Of a DNA stretch of 64,000 nt, positions 11,273 to 19,845 are shown in pieces. The notes under the pieces were generated by a model, which worked only from the letters and a program-made list of their open reading frames with translations, was not told the DNA's origin and did no database searches. Each line of letters starts with the position of its first letter. Position 1 is the first letter of the stretch. The translations under genes and the position numbers were made by a program. The stretch comes from Achromobacter xylosoxidans (GTDB lineage: Bacteria > Pseudomonadota > Gammaproteobacteria > Burkholderiales > Burkholderiaceae_B): positions 248,001-312,000 of the forward strand of contig NZ_LN831029.1 in NCBI RefSeq assembly GCF_001457475.1, written 5' to 3'.

Positions 11273-12472
11273 ATGAAAATGGAAAACGTCGAACAATCAC
11301 AGCGCTCCCTGGGCTCAACCCTGGTCTTGGCCTTGGGTACGTTTGCGGTCGGTATGGATGCATTCATCGTTTCCGCATTTTTGCCGGAGATGGCGGAAGA
11401 CCTGTCTGTGAGCGCATCGATGGCCGGGTGGTCGGTCACTGCGTTCGCCCTTGCCTATGCATTGCTTGCCCCGATCATCGCGACGATGACTTCCACGGTG
11501 GCCCGGCGCAGGCTGCTTGTGTCGTCGCTGGTTTTGCTCGGCCTTGCCAACATCGCTTCCGCGGCATGTACGACATTGGGGCTTCTCATACTGACGCGGA
11601 TAGCCGCCGCCGCATCGGCGGCGGCCTACACCCCGAACGCGGGGGCGACGGCTGCCGCCATGGTGCATCCCGGTCAGCGGGCGCGAGCGCTTTCCGTCGT
11701 GATCGGAGGGCTCACCGTCGCCACTGCATTGGGCGTTCCGCTTGGCCATGCGATCAGCGTGTTCATGAACTGGCGCGCCTCATTGGCTTTTGTCGGCGTT
11801 CTTGCGTTCGCGGCGGCGGCAACGGTCTTTCTCGTGATGAAGCCCATGCCCGGAGGCGCCGCCATCGGTTTGCGGCAACGATTGTCGGTGCTTGCAAGAC
11901 CAGGTGTCGTGGGCATACTGATGCTCACGGTTTTCGGGATGGCAGCGGCTTACTCGGCGTACGCCTTCGTCATCTCCATCCTGGAAGGCTTTCAGATCCC
12001 GCCCGCCAATTTCACCATGATGCTGTTCATGTATGGGCTTGGCGCCTTTTGCGGCAACTATCTTTCCGGGTGGGCTACGGACAGGCACGGGCCGATCATG
12101 ACGCTTGCCTGCGCATACCTTGTCATGACCTTGGCCCTTGGCGGCCTGGGCCTCATGTCCGGCGGGAAAGGACCTGAAGCGATCTATCCGATTTCTTTCC
12201 TGATAGCGTGCTGGGGGGGCAGCAGCTGGGCCCAGTCACCCGCACAGCAGCAAAGGCTGATCAGCCTGGCTCCACAGGAAGCCAACCTGGTCATTGCGCT
12301 GAACTCTTCGGGAATCTATATCGGGATCGCTATCGGGACAATGATAGGCGGCCAGCTGATTGGCCTGGGCGGGTCGTATCCGTTATGGGCCGGGGCGGCA
12401 CTGGCTGCAATTGCGATGTGCTACATCATGATGTCTGGAAGTACAGGGCGCCAAGGCTCCGATCGCGGATAG
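11273..12472 (+). CDS. MFS exporter, DHA1 type
   Basis: 399 residues and about 12 membrane segments. The first segment reads LALGTFAVGMDAFIVSAFLP, as in AraJ/CmlA-like efflux proteins; ERxGRR-type motif A is represented loosely by MTSTVARRRLL; motif C-like GGLTVATALGVPLGHAIS lies in segment 5. Role: probable export of a small molecule made or modified by the methyltransferase locus, or of the signal sensed by the Rrf2 protein; this is inference. No Shine-Dalgarno sequence is evident; ATG 11273 and ATG 11279 (MENVEQ) are both possible starts. Codon use is less GC-biased than in the neighbours, as in the methyltransferase and regulator genes. Confidence 0.82.
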   Translation: MKMENVEQSQRSLGSTLVLALGTFAVGMDAFIVSAFLPEMAEDLSVSASMAGWSVTAFALAYALLAPIIATMTSTVARRRLLVSSLVLLGLANIASAACTTLGLLILTRIAAAASAAAYTPNAGATAAAMVHPGQRARALSVVIGGLTVATALGVPLGHAISVFMNWRASLAFVGVLAFAAAATVFLVMKPMPGGAAIGLRQRLSVLARPGVVGILMLTVFGMAAAYSAYAFVISILEGFQIPPANFTMMLFMYGLGAFCGNYLSGWATDRHGPIMTLACAYLVMTLALGGLGLMSGGKGPEAIYPISFLIACWGGSSWAQSPAQQQRLISLAPQEANLVIALNSSGIYIGIAIGTMIGGQLIGLGGSYPLWAGAALAAIAMCYIMMSGSTGRQGSDRG

Positions 12473-12637
12473 CGCTGGGCAGTCGAGCGGCGCCGGGTCG
12501 GGCCCCGGGCACGTAGCCGCGCCGGAATCGGGCACCTTGAGAACATAACCTGGGGCTGGCCGGGGATGCCGTGAGCCAGGCCGCGCGCTTCCATCGCGGT
12601 CAGCACAGCGACAACATTCTCACGCTGAAACTGGTTC

Positions 12638-12680
12638 TTGCCACACAGGACTGCAAAAAATATAATGAGAATCGTTTTCA
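12638..12680 (+). promoter_or_regulatory. Sigma-70 promoter with overlapping Fur box
   Basis: TTGCCA (12638-12643), a 17-base spacer and TATAAT (12661-12666) form a strong promoter. ATAATGAGAATCGTTTTCA (12662-12680) overlaps the -10 and closely follows the 19-bp Fur consensus of inverted GATAAT hexamers. It lies 48 bases before the AraC gene. Iron-replete Fur should occlude RNA polymerase here. Confidence 0.88.
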
Positions 12681-12728
12681 TAAACGTGTCGTGGCCATCC
12701 TCGTCCCGAACGGCGGCCGCTTTTTTTT

Positions 12729-13616
12729 ATGGCAAGCACCCAGTCCGGTGCGCCTGGCTTGGCCAGCGCGCCGCCCTTGCGGAAATTCCATCGCCTGCGA
12801 CCCGGCCTGAGCTTGCAGCTTGCTTGCGAGGCCGGTGGCGAGTCGTCGACGGGGTTGGCGACTGTGGACGATTCCCTGCGGATCGTACTGGTGCTCGACG
12901 GCAGGATCGACGTCAGCTACGGCCGGGCCGCGCTGAATCTGGTTCGTGGTCAGGGGGCCGACGCGGGTCTGGTGATGCTGCGCGAACCCGAGGAATGCCG
13001 GCGTGTGGTGCGAGGGGGAGAATCGTCGCGGCGTGTCAGCATCGGCGTGAGCCGGCAGTGGCTGGAACAGTCGCTCGGCGAGACCGCGGTGATTGCCCCG
13101 CATCTGGCGACGCGCTGCTGGAACGCATCCACGCGGATCCGGCTGCTGGCCGAGCAGTTGCTGAGTCCTCCGCCTATGCCGCGACAGCTGGGCAGCCTCT
13201 ACCTTGAATGCCGTGCCATCGAACTGGTCATCGAGGCGCTGTCGCATGGCAGGGCGGGCGATTGCCATGGCACCGATCCCATGCCGTTGCCCGCGGCGGT
13301 TCATCGTCGTATGGTCGATCTTACGCATTGGCTGCGCCGCCACGCCGACCAGCCCTTGAGCATCGACCAGATCGCGCGCCACATGAATACCACGGCCACC
13401 ACGCTGCAACGCCATTTCCGGCAGGCGCTGGGGATCACGGTGTTCGACTTCCTGCAGCACGAGCGCCTGCGCCTGGCCCGCCACGCCCTGGAATCCGAGG
13501 GGGTGAGCGTGACGCAGGCCGCGGCCATGGCCGGCTACGCCAATCCGGGCAGTTTCTCCACGGCATTCCGCCGCCACTTCGGGCTGACGCCGAACCAGGT
13601 GCGCGCCCGCCTGTAA
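12729..13616 (+). CDS. AraC family regulator of the iron-uptake locus
   Basis: 295 residues. The C-terminal ~100 residues hold two helix-turn-helix motifs: LSIDQIARHMNTTATTLQRH and VSVTQAAAMAGYANPGSFST, ending FRRHFGLTPNQVRARL. The N-terminal ~180 residues resemble ligand domains of siderophore-responsive activators such as PchR and AlcR, which bind the incoming ferri-siderophore and activate its receptor gene. Position supports this: Fur-controlled promoter upstream, receptor gene 127 bases downstream on the same strand. The ATG at 12729 directly follows a run of eight T residues and has no visible Shine-Dalgarno sequence, so translation may be weak or begin later; no good alternative was found. 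Confidence 0.88.
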   Translation: MASTQSGAPGLASAPPLRKFHRLRPGLSLQLACEAGGESSTGLATVDDSLRIVLVLDGRIDVSYGRAALNLVRGQGADAGLVMLREPEECRRVVRGGESSRRVSIGVSRQWLEQSLGETAVIAPHLATRCWNASTRIRLLAEQLLSPPPMPRQLGSLYLECRAIELVIEALSHGRAGDCHGTDPMPLPAAVHRRMVDLTHWLRRHADQPLSIDQIARHMNTTATTLQRHFRQALGITVFDFLQHERLRLARHALESEGVSVTQAAAMAGYANPGSFSTAFRRHFGLTPNQVRARL

Positions 13617-13708
13617 ATCCCCGCGCGGCTGCGGCGATTGCCGTTTGCGCGAACGATTCCGCCGTTTCCACAAACGACGTGTGCCGCGCTCCCATGCTCT
13701 ACTTGCCT

Positions 13709-13727
13709 GAGAACGAATCTTATTTGC
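13709..13727 (+). promoter_or_regulatory. Weak Fur-like site before the TonB receptor gene
   Basis: GAGAACGAATCTTATTTGC agrees with the 19-bp Fur consensus at about 11 positions. It lies 17 bases before the receptor start and overlaps nothing else recognisable. It may equally be an AraC-protein half-site or chance. Confidence 0.3.
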
Positions 13728-13743
13728 TTTCAGGAGAAGTCCC

Positions 13744-15960
13744 GTGCCCGCCGTCGTCCCGATGCGTCCTCATTCCCGCCGTGTCGCGCGTCCGACCGGG
13801 CGCTTGGCTTATCCCTTGTTGGCGGCGCTGCTCGTCCAGGCGGGAACCGCGCTGGCGGCCGACGATGCGGTGAGCCTGGAAGCGGTGACGGTGAATGCCT
13901 ACCGCCCGGCGGAGACGATCGGAGGGTCGACCAAGACCGATACGCCGTTGCGTGAAGTGCCGCAGTCGGTGTCGGTGATCGAGCGGCGCGAGATGGATCT
14001 GCGCGGCGTCAGGAATCTCAACGAAGCCACGCGCTACACCGCGGGCGTGCTGCCCGAGAGCCAGGGCATCGACAACCGCGTGGATGATCTCTACATCCGC
14101 GGTTTCGATGCCGGCAGCTTTGGCGCGAACGTGATGCTGGACGGCTTGCGCGCGCCGTCGGACACCAGCCTGAGCTGGAACCGGACGTCCTTCAACACCT
14201 GGAACCTGGAGCGCGTCGAGGTGCTGAAAGGCCCGTCCAGCGTGTTGTACGGCCAACTGGCCCCTGGCGGCATGGTGAACCAGGTCAGCAAGCTGCCGAC
14301 GCCGGAGCAGGATCAGGTGGTGCAGTTGCAGCTGGATAGTCATGGGCGCGCGCAGACGGCGTTCGACCTGGGCGGGGCCAATGGGGACGAAAACGTGCTG
14401 TGGCGGCTGGTGGGCCTGTATGGCGATGGGTCCACCCAGATCAAGCACACCGACCACGAGCAGTGGTTCATCGCGCCCAGCGCCACCATGTACTTCAATG
14501 ACCATGCCACGCGCCTGACGCTGCTGGGGATGTACCAACAGGATCGCGGCGGCAGCACCTTCCAGTTCCTGCCCTACGAGGGCACCGTCGTGCCGGCCGC
14601 CGAGGGCTACATCAAGAACACGACGTTCCTGGGCGAACCCGACTGGAACACTTACGACCGCAATATCTGGACCGCCGGCTGGCAGCTCGAACACCAGTTC
14701 AACGACGCCTGGAAAGTCAGCCAGAACGCGCGCTACACGCACGTGGACTCGTTGTACCGCGCCACGGTTGGCAATGGCGTGCGCGGCGCCGCGCTTACCA
14801 ACCTGAGCACGCTCATCGGCGGCCGCATCCTGAATCGTCGCGCGGTGCAGGGCGAGGGCGACTCCGATGCGCAGACCATCGATACGCGCGTGGAGGGCAA
14901 GTTCGCGACCGGGCCGGTCGCCCATACCATGGTCGCCGGTTTCGACTGGCAGAAGACGCAGTGGACCTTCCTGCGCCAAGCGGCGGCGGTGTCGCCCGCC
15001 GCCATCGCCATCAATGTGTACGACCCCGTCTACACCCACTACGATTTCGAACCGACACTGGCGCCGCAGATGTCCACCCGCGAGACCGATTCGCAGTATG
15101 GCGTGTATCTGCAGGACCAGATCGCGCTGGACCGCTGGCGCTTCACGCTGGGCGGCCGACAGGACTGGACGCGCATGGATTCGCTCAATCGCCTGACGGG
15201 GACGCGCCAGGTGACCCGCGACGAGGCCTTCACCGGCCGCGCCGGCGTCACGTATCTGTTCGACAATGGGCTGGCGCCCTACTTCAGCTATTCGGAGTCG
15301 TTCCAGCCGACCGGCGGAACGACGCGTTCGGGCAGCGCCTTCAAGCCCACCACCGGCAAGCAGTGGGAGGCGGGCATCAAGTACGAACCGCGCGCCATTG
15401 ACGGCATGATCACGTTGTCGGCCTACGAGCTGTCGCAGCAGAACGTGCTGACGGCCGACCCGCTCAACGAAGCCGACGAGGCCTACCAGGTGCAGACCGG
15501 CAAGGTGCGGGTGCGCGGCATCGAGCTGGAAGGCCGTGTCACGCCGCTGCGCGGGCTGAGCCTCATCGGCGCCGTCACCCGCATGGACTCCAAGGTGGTG
15601 CGCAGCAACGATGGCAATACCGGCAACCGCATGATCCGCGTGCCCGACTGGATGGGTTCGATGTGGGTCGATTACACCTTCCATGGCGGTCCGCTGGCCG
15701 GCCTGGGCATGGGCGCGGGCGTGCGCTACGTCGGCCCGACTTATGGCGACCTGGCCAACTACCTGCATATTCCCGGCTACACGCTGTTCGACGCCGCGCT
15801 GCGCTATGACGCCGGCAAGATCGGCGGCATGAACCTGCAACTGGCGCTCAATGGCAGCAACCTGGCCGACAAGCGGTATGTGGCCACGTGCTCGGCCGCC
15901 ACCTCGTGCTATTACGGCACGGGCCGCACGGTCATGGCGACCGCGAGGCTCACGTGGTGA
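13744..15960 (+). CDS. TonB-dependent siderophore receptor
   Basis: 738-residue outer-membrane gated beta-barrel. A positively charged N-terminus and hydrophobic stretch (YPLLAALLVQAGTALAA) form a signal peptide ending near residue 39. The TonB box is probably EAVTVNAY, the plug domain has REVPQSVSVIERREM and the conserved RGFDAGSFGANVMLDGLR, then VEVLKGPSSVLYGQLAPGG. The barrel ends in the aromatic LTW typical of BamA recognition. A GTG start at 13744 is chosen because AGGAGA lies 6 bases upstream; ATG 13762 is the alternative. A late Cys pair (ATCSAATSCYYG) fits ferrioxamine/ferrichrome-type receptors. Substrate specificity is not determinable here. The stop overlaps the binding-protein gene by GTGA. 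Confidence 0.93.
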   Translation: MPAVVPMRPHSRRVARPTGRLAYPLLAALLVQAGTALAADDAVSLEAVTVNAYRPAETIGGSTKTDTPLREVPQSVSVIERREMDLRGVRNLNEATRYTAGVLPESQGIDNRVDDLYIRGFDAGSFGANVMLDGLRAPSDTSLSWNRTSFNTWNLERVEVLKGPSSVLYGQLAPGGMVNQVSKLPTPEQDQVVQLQLDSHGRAQTAFDLGGANGDENVLWRLVGLYGDGSTQIKHTDHEQWFIAPSATMYFNDHATRLTLLGMYQQDRGGSTFQFLPYEGTVVPAAEGYIKNTTFLGEPDWNTYDRNIWTAGWQLEHQFNDAWKVSQNARYTHVDSLYRATVGNGVRGAALTNLSTLIGGRILNRRAVQGEGDSDAQTIDTRVEGKFATGPVAHTMVAGFDWQKTQWTFLRQAAAVSPAAIAINVYDPVYTHYDFEPTLAPQMSTRETDSQYGVYLQDQIALDRWRFTLGGRQDWTRMDSLNRLTGTRQVTRDEAFTGRAGVTYLFDNGLAPYFSYSESFQPTGGTTRSGSAFKPTTGKQWEAGIKYEPRAIDGMITLSAYELSQQNVLTADPLNEADEAYQVQTGKVRVRGIELEGRVTPLRGLSLIGAVTRMDSKVVRSNDGNTGNRMIRVPDWMGSMWVDYTFHGGPLAGLGMGAGVRYVGPTYGDLANYLHIPGYTLFDAALRYDAGKIGGMNLQLALNGSNLADKRYVATCSAATSCYYGTGRTVMATARLTW

Positions 15961-16907
15961 GTGCGGGCCGGCCCATAACTGCGTGGCTGCTGCTGGTGTT
16001 GTCGCTGACGGTGGCGGTCTTCCTGCCGGCGTCCGCGCTGGCCGATGATGGATGGCCGCGCCGTTTCGACAATGCCGACGGCACGCGGACAATGCTGGCT
16101 GCCGCCCCGCGGCGCGTCCTGTCGACGTCGGTCACGGTGACCGGCACGCTGCTGGCCATCGAAGCGCCGGTGATCGCCAGTGCCGGCAATGCCAACGGCC
16201 GTTTTTTCGACCAATGGGCGGCAGTGGCGCGCGCACGCGGTCTCAAGCCGTCATGGCCGGCCGGGCAGGTGGACCTGGAGGCCGCCTACGCGGCGCGGCC
16301 CGATCTGATCGTTGTTTCCGCCACGGGCGCGGATTCAGCGCGCGAGCAACTCGACGCCTTGCGCGCGATCGCGCCGGTCATCGTGGTGGACTACAGCCAC
16401 CAGACCTGGCAGGAACTGGCCCTGCAGCTGGGCCGGGCGCTGGGCACGGAGGCCGCCGCGACGCGCGCCGTCGCCGGTTTCGATGCCCGGGTTGCCGCGG
16501 CGCGTGCCCGCTTGCGCGTACCGCAGGGCAAGGTGAACATCATCAGCTATAACGGCCCGGGCACCAACAATCCCATCGCCACGCCGGCCAGCCCGCATGC
16601 GCGGCTGCTGGCGGCCCTGGGGTTTCGGATCGAGGCGCCGGATCCCGCCTGGCACGTCGCGCTGGGCCGCCCCGGAGACTTCGTCTGGGCGCCGTATGAA
16701 GCGCTGACCCGCTTGACCGCGCAAACCACCTTCGTGTTGCGCGCGGATGCCGACGATGCCGAGGCGATGTTGCGCGATCCGGTGCTGGCCAACCTGCCTT
16801 CGGTACGCGCGCGCCAGGTCTATGGCCTGGGCCGGGACGCTTTTCGCATAGATGCGTACAGCGCGGGCCAGATCCTCGACGCGCTGCTCGAACGGTTCGG
16901 GACATGA
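15957..16907 (+). CDS. fepB: FepB-like periplasmic iron-siderophore binding protein
   Basis: 316-residue class III (BtuF/FepB fold) solute-binding protein. The signal peptide is WLLLVLSLTVAVFLPASALA, cleaved near residue 29. The mature start WPRRFDNADGTRTM, then RRVLSTSVTVTGTLLAIEAPVIAS, PDLIVVSATGADSAREQLD and IAPVIVVDYSHQTWQELALQ, is strikingly like E. coli FepB, the ferric-enterobactin binder, so a catecholate-type ligand is the best guess. No ATG fits; GTG 15957 makes a GTGA overlap with the receptor stop and puts the signal peptide at the right place. It delivers substrate to the two permeases and ATPase encoded next. Confidence 0.88.
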   Translation: MSAGRPITAWLLLVLSLTVAVFLPASALADDGWPRRFDNADGTRTMLAAAPRRVLSTSVTVTGTLLAIEAPVIASAGNANGRFFDQWAAVARARGLKPSWPAGQVDLEAAYAARPDLIVVSATGADSAREQLDALRAIAPVIVVDYSHQTWQELALQLGRALGTEAAATRAVAGFDARVAAARARLRVPQGKVNIISYNGPGTNNPIATPASPHARLLAALGFRIEAPDPAWHVALGRPGDFVWAPYEALTRLTAQTTFVLRADADDAEAMLRDPVLANLPSVRARQVYGLGRDAFRIDAYSAGQILDALLERFGT

Positions 16908-17929
16908 CGCCGATGCCAAGGGCGCGCACGCCGCTTGCGCGTCGCCATACCTGGTGCTTGTTGCTGGCCTGTGCCCTCGCGATTGCCTTGCTGGCGCCGC
17001 TGAGCCTGATGATGGGGGCGCGTCCGCTGTCGCTGACGACGGTGAGGCAGGCCTTGGCCGCCTTCGATCCGCTCGACAGCGCGCACCTCATGGTGCGTCA
17101 CCTGCGCTTGCCGCGCACGCTACTGGCGCTGGCGGCCGGAGCGGCGCTGGGCGCCGCCGGGGCGTTGATGCAGACCTTGACCCGTAACCCGCTGGCCGAT
17201 CCAGGGCTGCTGGGCGTCAATGCGGGCGCGGCGCTTGCCATCGCCGCGGCCACGGCACTGGGCGTCGTGCACGGCCCGGTCGCGCAACTGCTGGCCGGCC
17301 TGGGCGGAGCGGCGCTGGCGGGCGCGCTGGTCCATGCCATTGGCGGACTGCATCGCGGGCGCGATCCCCTGCGGCTGGTGCTGGCGGGCGCGGCCATGTC
17401 GGCGATCCTGTTTGCCGCTACGCAGATCATCACTGTCAACAGCGACGATCGCGTCTTCGACCAATTCCGCCATTGGGTGGTCGGCTCGCTGCAAGGACGC
17501 TCTGGCGCCGTGCTGGCCGTGGTGCTGCCGGCAACCGTGACGGGCGTCGCCCTGGCGCTGGCATGGGGCCGAACCCTGGACGCATTGGCGTTGGGACGTG
17601 AGCTTGGCACGACCCTGGGCACGCGGCCGTACCTGGCCTGGTCAGGCACCGCGGCGGCTATCGTGTTGCTGGCCGGCGCGGCCACCGCCGCCGCCGGGCC
17701 GCTCGCCTTCATCGGGTTGGCCGCGCCGCACCTGGCCCGCCACGCCTGCGGGTCCGCGCATCGGCGCCTGATCCCCTGCGCCGCGCTGGTCGGAGCCTGC
17801 CTGCTGCTGGCTGCCGATACGCTGGGCCGGATGATCGTCCCGCCCGACGAGATCAGCGCCGGAATCATGGCGGCGCTGCTCGGAGGACCTCTTTTTGTCG
17901 CGCTGGCGCGCCGTGCCGGTGCTTGCTGA
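16904..17929 (+). CDS. fepD: FepD-like iron-siderophore ABC permease
   Basis: 341-residue inner-membrane permease of the FecCD/BtuC family with 9-10 hydrophobic helices. Family motifs include LRLPRTLLALAAGAALGAAG (first half), QTLTRNPLADPGLLGVNAG and GPLAFIGLAAPHLAR near the coupling helix that contacts the ATPase. It begins with ATG at 16904 overlapping the fepB stop by four bases (ATGA). It pairs with the fepG product as a heterodimeric channel, as in the enterobactin importer. Confidence 0.92.
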   Translation: MTPMPRARTPLARRHTWCLLLACALAIALLAPLSLMMGARPLSLTTVRQALAAFDPLDSAHLMVRHLRLPRTLLALAAGAALGAAGALMQTLTRNPLADPGLLGVNAGAALAIAAATALGVVHGPVAQLLAGLGGAALAGALVHAIGGLHRGRDPLRLVLAGAAMSAILFAATQIITVNSDDRVFDQFRHWVVGSLQGRSGAVLAVVLPATVTGVALALAWGRTLDALALGRELGTTLGTRPYLAWSGTAAAIVLLAGAATAAAGPLAFIGLAAPHLARHACGSAHRRLIPCAALVGACLLLAADTLGRMIVPPDEISAGIMAALLGGPLFVALARRAGAC

Positions 17930-17930
17930 C

Positions 17931-18974
17931 ATGCGCGATTCCGTTCCCATGCCGCCGCGGCGGTACGTGCATCGCTTCGGCTTCCTGGCCCGGCGGCGGG
18001 TTTTACTCGGTGGCCTGGCGCTCGCCCTGTGCGCCGTCATCCTGGCATTGATTGCCCTGGGGATCGGCAGCGCGGAACTGTCGCTGGGCCGCATTCTCGA
18101 CATCGCGATCGGACGATCGTCCGCCACGCCCGGTGAGCGCCTGATCCTGGGCTTTCGTCTGCCGCGGGTGCTGACCGGCCTGTCCGTGGGGGCCGCGCTG
18201 GGGGTGTCGGGGGCCGTATTCCAGTCATTGTCGCGCAATCCGCTGGGCTCGCCGGATCTGATCGGGTTCACGACGGGCGCGGCCACCGGCGCGCTGTTGC
18301 ATATCGTGGTTTACGGCCCGTCCACCGTCGGCGCGGCAATGGGCGCGGTCGCTGGCGGCGCCTTGACCGCGGTCGCCGTCTGGCTGCTTGCGCGGCGCCA
18401 GGGCGCCATGGGCACGCGACGCCTGGTGTTGGTCGGCGTTGGCGTGGGCGCGATCCTGCACGCCGTCAATGGCCTGTTGCTGGTCAAGGGCGATCTCGAT
18501 CACGCATTGCTGGCGAACCTGTGGTTGTCCGGTTCGCTCAATGCGCGCGCATGGGCGCATGCCTGGCTTGCCGGCGTGGCCATCGTCCTGTTCCTGCCGC
18601 CCGTCTGGTTGTCGGTGCGCCGCCTGGCGCTGCTTGAAATGGGCGACGACGTCGCCGGGCAGCTGGGCCTGCCGGTAACCCGGGTACGGCTGGCGATGCT
18701 GTTCTGCGCGGTGATGCTGGCATCCCTGGCCACCGGCGCAGCCGGGCCGATCGCCTTTATCGCGTTGGCCGCGCCGCAGCTCGCCCGGCGCCTGCTGCGC
18801 AGCACCGGACCGTCGGTGGGCGGGGCGGCCGCCATGGGCGCCTGTCTGGTGGTGGCGGCCGACCTGCTCGGCCAGCAGACGTTCTGGCCGTTGCACCTGC
18901 CCATCGGCAAGCTGACCGGTTTGCTGGGCGGCCTCTACCTGATCTGGCTGCTGCTGCGTCGGGGCGCCCGATGA
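17931..18974 (+). CDS. fepG: FepG-like iron-siderophore ABC permease
   Basis: 347-residue partner permease of the FecCD/BtuC family. It shows FRLPRVLTGLSVGAALGVSG, QSLSRNPLGSPDLIGFTTGA and GPIAFIALAAPQLARRL at the same relative positions as the preceding permease. GAVFQSLSRNPLGSPDLIG is typical of FepG. The open frame extends upstream to a TTG at 17895 inside fepD; ATG 17931, one base after the fepD stop, is the more natural start, and ATG 17949 is also possible. The stop is overlapped by fepC (ATGA). Confidence 0.9.
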   Translation: MRDSVPMPPRRYVHRFGFLARRRVLLGGLALALCAVILALIALGIGSAELSLGRILDIAIGRSSATPGERLILGFRLPRVLTGLSVGAALGVSGAVFQSLSRNPLGSPDLIGFTTGAATGALLHIVVYGPSTVGAAMGAVAGGALTAVAVWLLARRQGAMGTRRLVLVGVGVGAILHAVNGLLLVKGDLDHALLANLWLSGSLNARAWAHAWLAGVAIVLFLPPVWLSVRRLALLEMGDDVAGQLGLPVTRVRLAMLFCAVMLASLATGAAGPIAFIALAAPQLARRLLRSTGPSVGGAAAMGACLVVAADLLGQQTFWPLHLPIGKLTGLLGGLYLIWLLLRRGAR

Positions 18975-19819
18975 TTTCCTCTCGCGGACGATTACCCATG
19001 CAAGATTGCTCTGCATCCCCGCCTTGCGCGATGGCGCTGCGCGCGCGTGGGCTGACACTGGCGCATGACCTGGGCGCGGTGTGCCAGCAGTTGGACCTCG
19101 ATATTCCGGCCGGACGCATTACGGTCATCCTCGGGCCGAATGGGTGCGGCAAGTCGACGCTGTTGCGGGGATTGGCGCGTCTGTTGGCGCCGCAGGCCGG
19201 CACGGTGCTGCTCGACGGCAAGGACCTGCGGCGCTTTGGAGCGCGCGAGCTGGCCGTTCGCCTGGGCTGCCTGCCGCAGGCGCCGCAAGCCCCCGACGGC
19301 ATACGGGTGGCGGAGCTGGTGGCGCGTGGCCGCTATCCGCACCAGGCGTTCTGGCAGCCGTGGCGCGCGGAGGATGACGAGGCGGTACAACGCGCGCTGG
19401 AACAGACGCGCTTGACGGCCCTGGCCGATCGGCCCGTCGACACCTTGTCCGGAGGCCAGCGCCAGCGCGCCTGGCTGGCATTCGCGCTGGCGCAGAACGC
19501 GCCTGTGATGCTGCTCGACGAACCCACCACCTACCTGGATATCGCTCACCAGCTGGAAGTGCTGGATCTGTGCCGCAGTTTGAACCAGCGGCAGGGCAAG
19601 ACCCTGGTGATGGTGCTGCACGACCTGAACCAGGCCGCCCGCTATGCCGATCACATCGTGGCGCTGCGCGACGGAAAGGTGCAGGCCAGCGGCCCGCCGG
19701 CCGAGGTCATCACGCCGGAGCGGGTGCGGCGCCTGTTCGGCATCCGCTGCGTCGTGATGGCAGATCCCGTGTCCGGGACGCCGCTGGTGGTGCCCGTTTC
19801 CAGCGCCGAAACCGACTGA
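18971..19819 (+). CDS. fepC: FepC-like iron-siderophore ABC ATPase
   Basis: 282-residue cytoplasmic ATPase that powers uptake through the FepDG-like channel. Walker A GPNGCGKST is at residues 55-63, a Q-loop near LPQAPQ, the ABC signature LSGGQ at 159-163, Walker B VMLLDEPTTYLD near 180-190 and the switch His in VLHDLNQAARYAD. ATG 18971 overlaps the fepG stop; ATG 18998 is a possible later start. A 26-base gap with AAGGAA leads to the monooxygenase gene, so that gene belongs to the same transcript. Confidence 0.94.
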   Translation: MISSRGRLPMQDCSASPPCAMALRARGLTLAHDLGAVCQQLDLDIPAGRITVILGPNGCGKSTLLRGLARLLAPQAGTVLLDGKDLRRFGARELAVRLGCLPQAPQAPDGIRVAELVARGRYPHQAFWQPWRAEDDEAVQRALEQTRLTALADRPVDTLSGGQRQRAWLAFALAQNAPVMLLDEPTTYLDIAHQLEVLDLCRSLNQRQGKTLVMVLHDLNQAARYADHIVALRDGKVQASGPPAEVITPERVRRLFGIRCVVMADPVSGTPLVVPVSSAETD

Positions 19820-19845
19820 ACCGATACTCCAAGGAATCTAGCCTC

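Noticed and set aside
13720..16092. 790-codon open frame antisense to the TonB receptor gene
   Set aside because: It is His/Arg/Gln-rich shadow coding produced by high third-position GC on the opposite strand; the receptor frame has full family motifs.
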